Shown here in pieces: positions 35,341 through 45,862 of a stretch of DNA of 64,000 nucleotides; the first letter of the stretch is position 1, and the number at the start of each line of letters is the position of its first letter. The stretch is from Herbiconiux daphne (GTDB taxonomy: Bacteria > Actinomycetota > Actinomycetes > Actinomycetales > Microbacteriaceae), in contig NZ_JANLCJ010000013.1 in NCBI RefSeq assembly GCF_024979295.1, forward strand, positions 1-64,000, given 5' to 3'. The notes below the pieces were generated by a model that did no database searches, had not been told where the DNA came from, and saw only the letters and a list, made by a program, of their open reading frames with translations. Position numbers and translations under genes: made by a program.

Positions 35341-36813
35341 ATGACCGATGTGCTCTTCGCGAACCTCGTCTGGATCGTCGTCATCGCGGCCGATCTGGCC
35401 ATCCGCATCGCGGCGCTGATCGTGGTGCCCAAGCGGCGCAAGCCGACCGCTGCGATGGCGTGGCTGCTCGCCATCTTCCTCATTCCGTTCATCGGCGTGC
35501 TGCTGTTTCTCGTGATCGGCCGCACGAAGCTCCCGCGCAAGCGCCTCGAGCTGCAGAAGGCGGTCGACGCCATGATCGAAGAGGGCGCCGAGGGCCTCGA
35601 CCTCGCGCCGCGGCGCGCGTCGTGGCCCACGTGGTTCGACCGGCTGGTGACCCAGAACCAGCGGCTCACCGGCATCCCGCCCGCCGACGGCAACCGGGCG
35701 ACGCTGCACCCCGACTACGAGGGCGCCATCGCCGCGATGACCGCCGAGATCGAGGGGGCGACCCGGTTCGTGCACGTGGAGTACTTCATCGTGTCGTTCG
35801 ACGCCACGACGGCCGGGTTCTTCGCGGCCCTCGAGCGGGCGGTGCAGCGCGGTGTCACCGTTCGGCTGCTCGCCGACCACCTCTCGTCGGTGCGGGCCGC
35901 GCACAGCAAGCAGACCTTCGCCGAGCTCGACCGCATCGGGGTGACCTGGGCGTTCATGCTGCCGCTTCGGCCGCTGAAGGGGCAGCTTCGGCGCCCCGAT
36001 CTGCGCAACCACCGCAAACTCGTCGTCGTCGACGGCCGCGTGGCGTTCATGGGGTCGCAGAACCTCATCGACCGCACCTACAACTCGAAGAAGAACCTCG
36101 CCCGCGGCCTCAAGTGGCAGGAGCTCGTGACCCGGCTCACGGGCCCGGTGGTGACGAGCGTCAACGCGGTGTTCCTCGGCGACTGGTTCAGCGAGACGGG
36201 GGAGCGCATCCTCGACGAGAACGTTCCGGCCGGTCTGGTCGCCCGCGACGACGGGCCCGACGCGCTCGAGTGCCAGCTCGTGCCGAGTGGGCCGAGCTAC
36301 GAGTTCGAGAACAACCTGCGGCTGTTCCTCGCCCTCATCTACGCGGCCGAGCGACGGGTCATCATCACGAGCCCCTACTTCGTGCCCGACGAGGCGATGA
36401 TGTACGCCATCACGGCGGCGTGCCAGCGCGGGCTCGAGGTGCAGCTGTTCGTGTCGGAGATCGGCGATCAGGGCCCCGTGTTCCACGCCCAGCGGTCGTA
36501 CTACGGCGAGCTGCTCGAGGCGGGCGTGCGCATCTTCCAGTACCCGGCGCCGTTCATCCTGCACGCGAAGCACCTCTCGATCGACGACGACGTGGCGGTG
36601 ATCGGGTCGAGCAACATGGACATCCGGTCGTTCGCCCTCGACCTCGAGATCTCGCTGCTGGTGCGCGGCGCGTCGTTCGTGGCCGGGATGCGGCAGGTCG
36701 AGCAGCACTACCGCGACGTCGGGCGCGAACTCACCCTCGCCGAGTGGCAGCGGGAGCCGCTGCGGCGAACCGTGTTCGACGGTCTCGCCCGGCTGACCTC
36801 CGCACTGGAGTGA
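35341..36813 (+). CDS. cls: cardiolipin synthase
   Basis: A 490-aa membrane enzyme of the phospholipase D superfamily. Two N-terminal membrane helices (residues ~3-25 and ~35-60) precede two HKD motifs: NHRKLVVVDGRVAFMGSQN and LHAKHLSIDDDVAVIGSSN. It condenses phosphatidylglycerol to cardiolipin. Readings that start upstream lack conserved residues; ATG 35341 begins directly with the first membrane helix. It is divergent from the AI-2E gene. Confidence 0.92.
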   Translation: MTDVLFANLVWIVVIAADLAIRIAALIVVPKRRKPTAAMAWLLAIFLIPFIGVLLFLVIGRTKLPRKRLELQKAVDAMIEEGAEGLDLAPRRASWPTWFDRLVTQNQRLTGIPPADGNRATLHPDYEGAIAAMTAEIEGATRFVHVEYFIVSFDATTAGFFAALERAVQRGVTVRLLADHLSSVRAAHSKQTFAELDRIGVTWAFMLPLRPLKGQLRRPDLRNHRKLVVVDGRVAFMGSQNLIDRTYNSKKNLARGLKWQELVTRLTGPVVTSVNAVFLGDWFSETGERILDENVPAGLVARDDGPDALECQLVPSGPSYEFENNLRLFLALIYAAERRVIITSPYFVPDEAMMYAITAACQRGLEVQLFVSEIGDQGPVFHAQRSYYGELLEAGVRIFQYPAPFILHAKHLSIDDDVAVIGSSNMDIRSFALDLEISLLVRGASFVAGMRQVEQHYRDVGRELTLAEWQREPLRRTVFDGLARLTSALE

Positions 36814-36943
36814 CGAAGCGGATGCCGCGGCACACCCGCCGGGCAGATCACCCGAACGGGATGACGACACGACGCGCGACCACGACGAGACTCGGGGCGC
36901 GGCACTCGGGCGACGCGGCTCGGGCCGGCGACCGGAGGATGTG

Positions 36944-38443
36944 ATGGCGACGAAGACGGCGGCCGAGAGCGGAGCGCCGGAGCCGGGCGGCCGGGCGGCG
37001 CAGACGGGTGCACGAGCGCGCGACGACGGCGTGCCCCTCTCGCGCGGCAACGCCGAGCGCCGGGAGGCGGGTCGCGCGGCCCGCACGCTCTCGCGCCGGC
37101 GCGCGCACGCCGAGTGGGATGCCGTCGGCGACCGAGCCGACGTCGTGGACATCCTCGAACGCCAGGCCGAGTCGCGGGTGCCGTCGCTCGTGCCGGTGCG
37201 CCACGGCCGCATGCTCGCCTCACCGTTCGCGTTCTACCGTGGCGGAGCGGCGGTCATGGCGGCCGACCTGGCCGCGTCGCCCGACTCCGGTGTCATGACG
37301 CAGCTCTGCGGCGACGCCCACCTCGCGAACTTCGGTCTCTTCAAGACGCCCGAGCGGGCGCTGATCTTCGACCTCAACGACTTCGACGAGACCGCTCGCG
37401 GCCCGTTCGAATGGGACGTCAAGCGGCTCGCGGCGAGCTTCGAGATCGCCACCCGCTACCGCGGTTTCGGCGACGACGACCGGCGCGCCGCCGTTCTCGC
37501 CGCCGTGCGCGCCTATCGCCGCACGATGCGCCGGCTGGCGAAGGGCCGGGTGCTCGACAGCTGGTACGGGCGGCTCGACGAGGGCGACGTGCGCACCCTG
37601 CTGCAGAAGGCGAGCGGAGGGAGAGGCAACCGCCGCCCGGCCCGCGAGGCCGAGTCGACGTTCGCGTCGGCTCACGAGCACGACAGCGTGCGCGCCTTCT
37701 CGAAACTCGTGCACGAGGTCGACGGGCGGCTGCGGTTCATCTCGGCCCCACCGCTGATCGTGCCGATCGAGGAACTGCCGCCCGAGGAAGGCGGTTTCGG
37801 CCCCGACGGCGCCGACGACCGGGTCGCCATTCCCGAGCTGTTGCGGCGCTACCATAGCACGCTGGCGAGCGCGTCGCATCCGCTGCGCGAGTTCACCTAC
37901 CATCACCTCGCCCGCAAGGTCGTGGGGGTCGGCAGCGTGGGCACGCGCGCCTGGGTGGTGCTGCTGCAGGGCACCGGCTCGGGCGACCCGCTGCTGCTGC
38001 AGGCCAAGCAGGCCGAGCGCTCGGTGCTCGAGAGCGGGCCGGAGCCGCCGCTCTACGAGAACAACGGCGAACGGGTGGTGCGCGGTCAGCGGTTGATGCA
38101 GGCGGCGAGCGACATCTTCCTCGGCTGGCAGCGCGTGGTGCGCGACGACGGCTCGGAGCGCGACTACTACATCAGGCAGCTGAGCGACGGCAAGGCATCG
38201 GTCGACATGGAACGCGCCCGGCCCGCCGGCGCCCTGATCTATGCCCGCCTCTGCGGCGAGACCCTCGCCCGGGCGCACGCCCGCGCCGGCGACCGGCTCG
38301 AGATCAGCGCCTACCTGGGCGCGCGAGACGTGTTCGACGAGGCGGTCGCCGACTTCGCCGCCCGCTACGCCGACCAGAACGACGCCGATTTCGAGGCGGT
38401 GCGGCAGGCGGCGGCGTCGGGGCGCATCACGGCGAGCGGATGA
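36944..38443 (+). CDS. DUF2252 family protein
   Basis: 499 aa. RHGRMLASPFAFYRGGA, CGDAHLANFGLF, FDLNDFDETARGPFEWDVKR and the C-terminal YYIRQLSDGKAS are typical DUF2252 signatures, a family with a kinase-like (aminoglycoside phosphotransferase-like) fold. The first ~60 residues are charged and disordered. ATG 36944 follows GGAGG by 5 nt. The role is unknown; members are common in actinobacteria. The next gene begins 4 bases after the stop. Confidence 0.88.
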   Translation: MATKTAAESGAPEPGGRAAQTGARARDDGVPLSRGNAERREAGRAARTLSRRRAHAEWDAVGDRADVVDILERQAESRVPSLVPVRHGRMLASPFAFYRGGAAVMAADLAASPDSGVMTQLCGDAHLANFGLFKTPERALIFDLNDFDETARGPFEWDVKRLAASFEIATRYRGFGDDDRRAAVLAAVRAYRRTMRRLAKGRVLDSWYGRLDEGDVRTLLQKASGGRGNRRPAREAESTFASAHEHDSVRAFSKLVHEVDGRLRFISAPPLIVPIEELPPEEGGFGPDGADDRVAIPELLRRYHSTLASASHPLREFTYHHLARKVVGVGSVGTRAWVVLLQGTGSGDPLLLQAKQAERSVLESGPEPPLYENNGERVVRGQRLMQAASDIFLGWQRVVRDDGSERDYYIRQLSDGKASVDMERARPAGALIYARLCGETLARAHARAGDRLEISAYLGARDVFDEAVADFAARYADQNDADFEAVRQAAASGRITASG

Positions 38444-38447
38444 CGCG

Positions 38448-38978
38448 ATGCCCACTGCCTCGGATGGTCGACAAGAGCCCGCCAGCGTGACCCCCGGCCG
38501 CCTGCGGCGCCTGTTCGTGACCCCCGAACTCGTGTCGGGAATCGTGCTGGTGAGCGTCGTGGTCGCGGTGGCCGACGAACGCGACGGGGTGTTCGACGTG
38601 TTCGCGATCACGCTGCTGAGTGTGCTCGTGTTCTGGTTCACCGAGTTCTTCGCGCACACCGTGGCCGAGCAGCGCGGAGCCGAACGCGGCGACCCGGTGG
38701 AGCTGCGCCGCTCGCTGCGCACCGCCTTCGGCAAGTCGCGCGGCTTCTTGTTCGCCGGTGTGCTGCCGACGTTCTTCCTGCTGGTGGGACTCGTCGTGGG
38801 CCGCGAGGGAACGGTCGCCTACTGGGTGGCGCTCTGGGTCGGCGTCGCGACCCTGGGGGTCGTGGGCTGGATCGCCTTCGGCGGCCGCGGACTGCCGTGG
38901 TACGGCCGGGCGGTGGGGGCTCTCGCCACCGCCCTGCTCGGCGTGCTCGCGGTGCTGTTGAAGATCGTCGTGCACTGA
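38448..38978 (+). CDS. integral membrane protein, function unknown
   Basis: A 176-aa protein with about five hydrophobic helices (IVLVSVVVAVAD, VFAITLLSVLVFWFTEFFAH, FLFAGVLPTFFLLVGLVVG and two C-terminal ones). Charged acidic/His residues (TEFFAHT) sit in the second helix. I do not recognise a family. It is translated from ATG 38448, 4 bases after DUF2252, so probably cotranscribed with it. Confidence 0.7.
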   Translation: MPTASDGRQEPASVTPGRLRRLFVTPELVSGIVLVSVVVAVADERDGVFDVFAITLLSVLVFWFTEFFAHTVAEQRGAERGDPVELRRSLRTAFGKSRGFLFAGVLPTFFLLVGLVVGREGTVAYWVALWVGVATLGVVGWIAFGGRGLPWYGRAVGALATALLGVLAVLLKIVVH

Positions 38979-38989
38979 GTGCGCGCGGC

Positions 38990-39640
38990 TCACCCGGCGT
39001 CGACCACCTCGGCATTCCGGGGCAGCCGGCCGGCGCCGCCGTCGAGGGCCCGGAACACGATCGGCAACCCTCGCGCCGCCGCCCAGTCGATGGTGTCGAC
39101 GGCCTGCACGTGCACGTGCGGCTCGGTGCTGTTGCCCGAGTTGCCGCACCGCCCGAGCGTCTGCCCGATGGCGACGACATCACCCGGCCGCACCACGACG
39201 CTGCCGGCTCGAAGGTGGGCGAGCAGCACGAACGGGCCGGCGGGCGTCACCCGGAGCACGACGTGGTTGCCGGCCACCGCCTCGATGCCCGAGCGGATGC
39301 GCCGAGTCTGCGTCAACGCATACGGCACCTGGGACAGCAGCGAACGACGGGCCTCGTGGTCGGGTTCGCCGTCGTGGGCCACGGCGACCGTGCCGGCCAC
39401 CGGCGCCAGAATCGGCGCGCCGAACCCGGTGAAACGCTCGGGCCGTTCGGTGGCCAACGCCGTGCGCCAGGTGGAGGGTGCCGACCGGTCGCGGTCGTCG
39501 ACGGCCACGAAATCGATGGCGTAGCGGGTGCCATACAGGGCGGTGCCGTGACTCGGCACCCGGTCGGCGGGGCTGTTCTGCACGAGCCAGCGCCCGCGGA
39601 ACGGGAACGCGAGCAGCAGCGGCCGAGCCCCGCCGGTCAT
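38990..39640 (-). CDS. M23-family peptidase domain protein
   Basis: 216 aa. SHGTALYGTRYAIDF supplies the metal-binding His (H31) and Asp (D43), and EPHVHVQ the second HxH of LytM-type endopeptidases; FGAPILAPVAGTVAVAHDG and RPGDVVAIGQTLGRCGNSGNS are the lysostaphin-like core. There is no signal peptide, so it may be intracellular or an antitermination-type variant. ATG is one base after the helicase stop, so it is cotranscribed with the DEAD-box gene. Confidence 0.82.
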   Translation of the reverse strand: MTGGARPLLLAFPFRGRWLVQNSPADRVPSHGTALYGTRYAIDFVAVDDRDRSAPSTWRTALATERPERFTGFGAPILAPVAGTVAVAHDGEPDHEARRSLLSQVPYALTQTRRIRSGIEAVAGNHVVLRVTPAGPFVLLAHLRAGSVVVRPGDVVAIGQTLGRCGNSGNSTEPHVHVQAVDTIDWAAARGLPIVFRALDGGAGRLPRNAEVVDAG

Positions 39641-39641
39641 C

Positions 39642-41465
<1,824 letters not shown>

Positions 41466-41471
41466 GCCCCA

Positions 41472-41477
41472 ACGGTA
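41472..41477 (-). promoter_or_regulatory. -10 element, leaderless-type promoter of the helicase gene
   Basis: TACCGT on the - strand with a 6-nt spacer (TGGGGC) to ATG 41465. No ribosome binding site is present. Confidence 0.55.
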
Positions 41478-41500
41478 GTCCTTCGGCCTGGGAGGGCGCG

Positions 41501-42280
41501 TCAGCCCAGGTCGAGCACGATGCCCGTGTGCCCGTGCAGCACGCTCGCCGAGCCGGCGGCGATCGCGTCTCGGGCACGGCGGGCGGTGACCGAGGTCGGG
41601 TCGATCTCGCCCGAGCTGCCGAGGCCGGTGCCGCGGAACATCGCTCCGGGCCAGATGACGGATGTCACGTTGGCGGTGGGCTCGGGTAGCTCCGCGCCCA
41701 GCACGAGGAACTGCTGGGCCAGGTATTGGCCGGTGATCAGGGCAAACACGTCGACCACGCCGGCCCCGGCGCCGATCACCAGGTCGGGCTCGCTCGCGGC
41801 GGCCTGATCGATGCGCTCTTCGACCTCGTCGTCGGTCATGGCGCGCAGCTGCTGGAAGACGACGTCGTGACCCTCGGCCCAGGCGCGCACCGCGGTGCTG
41901 AGCGTGGTGGTGGCCGAGTCGTCGCCGGCCGAGATCAGCACGACACGGTAGCCGGCGGGTGGCGTGACGGCGTTCCAGGAGCCGGGCTCGGGCGAGATCG
42001 TGGCTTCGGGCGTGGGCGAGACGGCACCGAGGAAGCCGTCGTCGAGCGCCGCGATGGGCGCGGAGGCGGCGGCACCCGCGCCCGCCGCACCTGCCGGGTT
42101 CGTCACGCCGGTGATCGCCGCGCAGCCCGCCGCGAACACCCCGGCGGCGACGACCGCGGCCGCCGCGGCGAGCAGCACCGCGACACCGCGTGACCGGGGC
42201 GACCCGGTCCGTCGGGGCGACCGGGGCGACCCGGGGGTTCTCGTGGGCGCGGTCGACGAACGGATGGCGCGGGGAGACAT
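41501..42280 (-). CDS. secreted BMP-like lipoprotein
   Basis: 259 aa. A basic N-terminus is followed by a hydrophobic stretch and a lipobox-like AAGC, then a Gly/Ala/Pro-rich linker. The C-terminal ~150 residues (YRVVLISAGDDSATTTLSTA, AASEPDLVIGAGAGVVDVF) resemble one lobe of BMP-type substrate-binding proteins. No transporter genes are adjacent. It may be an orphan receptor or a degenerate homologue. ATG 42280 is chosen; longer readings add only low-complexity residues. Confidence 0.7.
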   Translation of the reverse strand: MSPRAIRSSTAPTRTPGSPRSPRRTGSPRSRGVAVLLAAAAAVVAAGVFAAGCAAITGVTNPAGAAGAGAAASAPIAALDDGFLGAVSPTPEATISPEPGSWNAVTPPAGYRVVLISAGDDSATTTLSTAVRAWAEGHDVVFQQLRAMTDDEVEERIDQAAASEPDLVIGAGAGVVDVFALITGQYLAQQFLVLGAELPEPTANVTSVIWPGAMFRGTGLGSSGEIDPTSVTARRARDAIAAGSASVLHGHTGIVLDLG

Positions 42281-42480
42281 GACCTCGAGGGTCGCAGGGC
42301 CGCGGATCGCGCCGGTGTCGAATCGCCGCCGGCGAGGTGAACGAGAGCCGAACGATCCGGTGCCCTGGTGCGGGGCAGGCACGACAGGCACCGGCGCCGA
42401 GTTCGCGCGGGGTTCGCCTGCCCGCTGCCGGTCGTTCACCCGGGTGGGGGAGGTTTCGGGGCGTCGACCGAAGGATCACC

Positions 42481-43704
42481 ATGTTCAACCACCGAAATCA
42501 CGCCCGCGTCGCTGTCGTCGCTCTCGCACTCGCCGCCGGCGCGGCGGCGGCCTTGCTGCCCACGGCCGCCGCCTCGGCGCACGGATTCTCGTCGACCGTC
42601 TACGTCGACGTGACCGCCCCGGCCGACGGGCAGGTGCGCACCGACCTCGACCTCGAATACGACCTGCTCGTGGTGTCGGCCGCCGAGAACGAGAACGACC
42701 CCGACCTGTTCACCCAGGGCACCGATCTGTTCGAGACCGGCAGCGAAGCCGTCGCCCTTACCGACCACGCCGACTCGGTGCTGGCCTACATCACCGAGCG
42801 ACTCACGGTGACAGCGGCCGGCGAGCCGTGCGCCCCCTCGCCGGCCGGCGGCTTCGACGTGCACGACCGCGACGGGGTGCCGTACGCCCGAGTCGCTCTC
42901 GACTACGCCTGCCCGGCGATCGCGGGCGACGGGCACGAGGTGCGCAGCGCGCTCTTCCCCGACGCCGAGGGCTATGTCGCCGACACCAAGACGATCGTCA
43001 CCTACGACCTCGACGACCGGTCGGGCAGCGCGGCGCTCGACGCGGAGCATCCGTCGTTCTCGACCGAGCAGGGCGCGGCCGAGCGCTTCGGCGAGTTCTT
43101 CCTGCTGGGCGCCGAGCACCTGCTGACGGGGCTCGACCACATCCTGTTCCTGCTCGCGCTGATCGTGGGTTCGCGGCGACTACGCGACGTGGTGCTCGCC
43201 GCCACCACGTTCACCGTGGCCCACTCGGTGACCTTTCTGCTCGCCGCGCTCGGGGTGGTGTCGGTGCCCTCGGCCGTGGTCGAGCCCGTGATCGCCCTGT
43301 CGATCGCGGTGGTGGCCGCCTGGTATCTGTGGGGCACCTGGCGTCGCCGCCCGTATGTGTTCACGACCTTCCCGGCGGTGAGGAGCGGCCCGCTCGGCAT
43401 GGACCGCGCCGACTGGACCCGGCTCGCCGTGGTGTTCTGCTTCGGCCTCGTGCACGGACTCGGTTTCGCCGGAGCCCTCGGCATCGACGAACCGTGGTCG
43501 TGGACGCTGCTCTGGTCGTTGCTCGTGTTCAACGTCGGCATCGAGGCGGTGCAACTCGGCATCATCGCCCTCGTCTTCCCCGCCCTGGTGGTGCTGCGAC
43601 GCAAAGCACCCCGCGCCGGGCTCTGGGTGGGTCTCGCGATCGCCGCCGTCGTCACGGTGGTGGGCCTGATCTGGTTCGTGCAACGCCTGCTCGGCATCGG
43701 CTGA
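42481..43704 (+). CDS. HupE/UreJ-family membrane protein
   Basis: 407 aa. A signal peptide ending ASA precedes AHGF, whose His becomes the mature N-terminus, a metal-binding feature of HupE-type proteins. An extracytoplasmic region (~40-200) is followed by six or so C-terminal helices with LLTGLDHILFLLALIVG, FCFGLVHGLGFAGAL and FNVGIEAVQLG, the HupE_UreJ_2 signature. Relatives are linked with nickel or other metal uptake. AAGGA lies 6 nt before ATG. Confidence 0.85.
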   Translation: MFNHRNHARVAVVALALAAGAAAALLPTAAASAHGFSSTVYVDVTAPADGQVRTDLDLEYDLLVVSAAENENDPDLFTQGTDLFETGSEAVALTDHADSVLAYITERLTVTAAGEPCAPSPAGGFDVHDRDGVPYARVALDYACPAIAGDGHEVRSALFPDAEGYVADTKTIVTYDLDDRSGSAALDAEHPSFSTEQGAAERFGEFFLLGAEHLLTGLDHILFLLALIVGSRRLRDVVLAATTFTVAHSVTFLLAALGVVSVPSAVVEPVIALSIAVVAAWYLWGTWRRRPYVFTTFPAVRSGPLGMDRADWTRLAVVFCFGLVHGLGFAGALGIDEPWSWTLLWSLLVFNVGIEAVQLGIIALVFPALVVLRRKAPRAGLWVGLAIAAVVTVVGLIWFVQRLLGIG

Positions 43705-43830
43705 CGTCGGCTCTTCCCTCGCGGGCCACCGCTCGCCCGCCGGCTATTCACAACTAGTTCACCCGAGGCAACAAACGTGGCCGTGCGCATCCGCGCTTCA
43801 CCATGAATCTGGAAGGCATCGAGCATTCAC

Positions 43831-45666
43831 ATGTCGATCAACCCTGAAATGCAGGCCCGCAAGCCTGTGCACCGCCGCACCCCCGTGCGACTCACGGCAG
43901 CGGCCATCAGCCTCGCCGTGATCTTCGGCGGCGGCGTCCTCTCCGCCACCGCGGCCTCGGCCGCCGATGCTCCGCCCTCGGACATCGTGCTCGGAATCGG
44001 CGCCGAGGACTCGCAGCGCACCCTCACCTGGTACTCCGGCGCCGACACGGCGCAGGTGGCGCAGGTGGCCCTGGCCTCGAACGTCGTCAACGGCGCGTTC
44101 CCGGGCTCGGCCACGAGCGTCGCCGCCACCGGCGGGCAGACCACGAGCGGTGAGTTCAACCGCGTGTCGACCCTCACCGGGCTCGCCGAGAACACCGCCT
44201 ACGTCTACCGCGTCGGCTCCGAGGGCAACTGGTCGCCCACCTACTCGTTCCGCACGCAGGACTTCGAGGGCGACTTCGACTTCTTGTTCTTCGGCGACCC
44301 GCAGATCGGCTCGTCGGGCAACGTGCCCGGAGACGCCGCCGGCTGGACCGACACCGTCAACGTCGCCACCGCCACCTACCCCGACGCCGAGATGCTCTTC
44401 TCGGCCGGCGACCAGGTGGAGTCGGCCAGCAACGAAGACCAGTACGCCGCGTTCCTTCAGCCCGACCAGCTGCGCCAGATTCCGTTCGTCGCGACCAACG
44501 GAAACCACGACGTCGGCTCGAAGGCCTACGAGCAGCACTTCGCCACGCCCAACACCGACCGCGCGGCGGGCCCGGGCAACGGCACCTCCTCGGGCGGTGA
44601 CTACTGGTTCATCCACAAGGGTGTGCTGTTCATGGACATCAACTCCAACAGCCGCGACTTCACCTCGCACATCGCCTGGATGCAGAACGTGGTCGCCGAG
44701 CACGGCGACGAGGCGACCTGGAAGGTGCTCGCCTTCCACCACTCCATCTACTCGGCCGGCCCGCACGCCACCGACACGGATGTCGCCGACCGCCGCACCA
44801 ACCTGCCCACCGTCATCTCCGACCTCGGCGTCGACCTCGTGCTGCAGGGCCACGACCACAGCTACGCGCGCAGCTACCTGATGCACAACGGCGAGAAGGC
44901 GGATGCCGCCGAGCAGGCCGGCGCCGACTCGGTCGTCGCCGGTCCCGGTGGTGTGCTCTACGTCACCGCGAACTCGTCGTCGGGCTCGAAGTACTACGAG
45001 CTGCAGCAGTCGGGCTTCCCGTGGCTGTCGGTGTCGAACCAGGAGCACGTGCGCAACTACACGGCCGTCGAGGTCACGGGCGGCGACATCACCGTCAAGA
45101 CCCTCCGCAGCCAGGCCAACGGCGACGCGCTGCCCGTGAACAGCGTCGTCGACCAGGTCACCCTGAGCCGCGCCGACGACCCGAACACCGACTCGGAGCA
45201 GCTGCAGGTCACCGTGCCGACGACCGCGCCGGGCGAGTTCGTGTGGAGCATCGACGGCACCAACGGTCTCGTCGACCTCGGCACCGCCGTGCAGAGCGGC
45301 GACCACTACGCCGCGATCGGCTCGATCAACCCGATCCGCGTCACCGACACCCGCACCGCCGGGCCGGAGTGGGCCATCTCAGCCCAGGTCGGCGACTTCA
45401 CCTCGGGCGACACGTCGTTCTCGGGCAAGTACCTCGGCTGGAAGCCCGCGGTCATCGAAGCGGGCGGCGACGCCGTCGCCGGCGCCGAGGTGGCGTCGGG
45501 CTTCGAGGGCGGCGACGGCCTCTCGGTCGCGTCGACGCTGGGAAACGCGGCCGCCGGCCACGCCAAGGGCTCGGCGAAGCTCGGTGCAGGGCTCGACCTG
45601 AACATCCCGGTCGACGTCACCGACGGCACCTACCAGGCGACGCTCACGCTCACCGCGCTCAGCTGA
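43831..45666 (+). CDS. secreted metallophosphatase with WxL-like C-terminal domain
   Basis: 611 aa. A signal peptide (cleavage near SAADA) precedes a fibronectin III-like module (~50-145) and a calcineurin-type phosphatase with FFGDPQIG, AGDQVES, GNHDVGS, FHHS and GHDHSY. It is like purple acid phosphatase or phosphodiesterase. The last ~170 residues hold a beta-rich domain with IRVTDTRTAGPEWAISAQV and YQATLTLTALS, which looks like a WxL cell-surface domain with the second WxL motif changed. The next gene encodes a DUF916 partner. Confidence 0.85.
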   Translation: MSINPEMQARKPVHRRTPVRLTAAAISLAVIFGGGVLSATAASAADAPPSDIVLGIGAEDSQRTLTWYSGADTAQVAQVALASNVVNGAFPGSATSVAATGGQTTSGEFNRVSTLTGLAENTAYVYRVGSEGNWSPTYSFRTQDFEGDFDFLFFGDPQIGSSGNVPGDAAGWTDTVNVATATYPDAEMLFSAGDQVESASNEDQYAAFLQPDQLRQIPFVATNGNHDVGSKAYEQHFATPNTDRAAGPGNGTSSGGDYWFIHKGVLFMDINSNSRDFTSHIAWMQNVVAEHGDEATWKVLAFHHSIYSAGPHATDTDVADRRTNLPTVISDLGVDLVLQGHDHSYARSYLMHNGEKADAAEQAGADSVVAGPGGVLYVTANSSSGSKYYELQQSGFPWLSVSNQEHVRNYTAVEVTGGDITVKTLRSQANGDALPVNSVVDQVTLSRADDPNTDSEQLQVTVPTTAPGEFVWSIDGTNGLVDLGTAVQSGDHYAAIGSINPIRVTDTRTAGPEWAISAQVGDFTSGDTSFSGKYLGWKPAVIEAGGDAVAGAEVASGFEGGDGLSVASTLGNAAAGHAKGSAKLGAGLDLNIPVDVTDGTYQATLTLTALS

Positions 45667-45708
45667 TGACGCTGAGCTGATGACACTGAGCTAACCAACC
45701 GCACCACC

Positions 45709-45744
45709 GATCGGGGTGGGCGCCGCCGGGCGCTCACCCCGATC
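45709..45744 (+). terminator. hairpin after the phosphatase gene
   Basis: 16-bp arms (45709-45724, 45729-45744) with one G-T pair and a GCCG loop. No T-tract follows; the sequence continues ACCCTGTTCC. It is a possible terminator or attenuator between the phosphatase and DUF916 genes. Confidence 0.5.
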
Positions 45745-45746
45745 AC

Positions 45747-45775
45747 CCTGTTCCACCTGTTCCACCTGTTCCGCC
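45747..45775 (+). repeat. three tandem CTGTTCCAC units
   Basis: A 9-bp unit, TGTTCCACC, is repeated about three times in the leader before the DUF916 gene. No function is visible. Confidence 0.6.
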
Positions 45776-45862
45776 CCGACCCACCCGTTCCACCCCCGAC
45801 CCCCGCGCGGCTCCACGCCGAGACGCCGTCGCCGAGCTGCACCGAACACCGAGGATCCCCAG

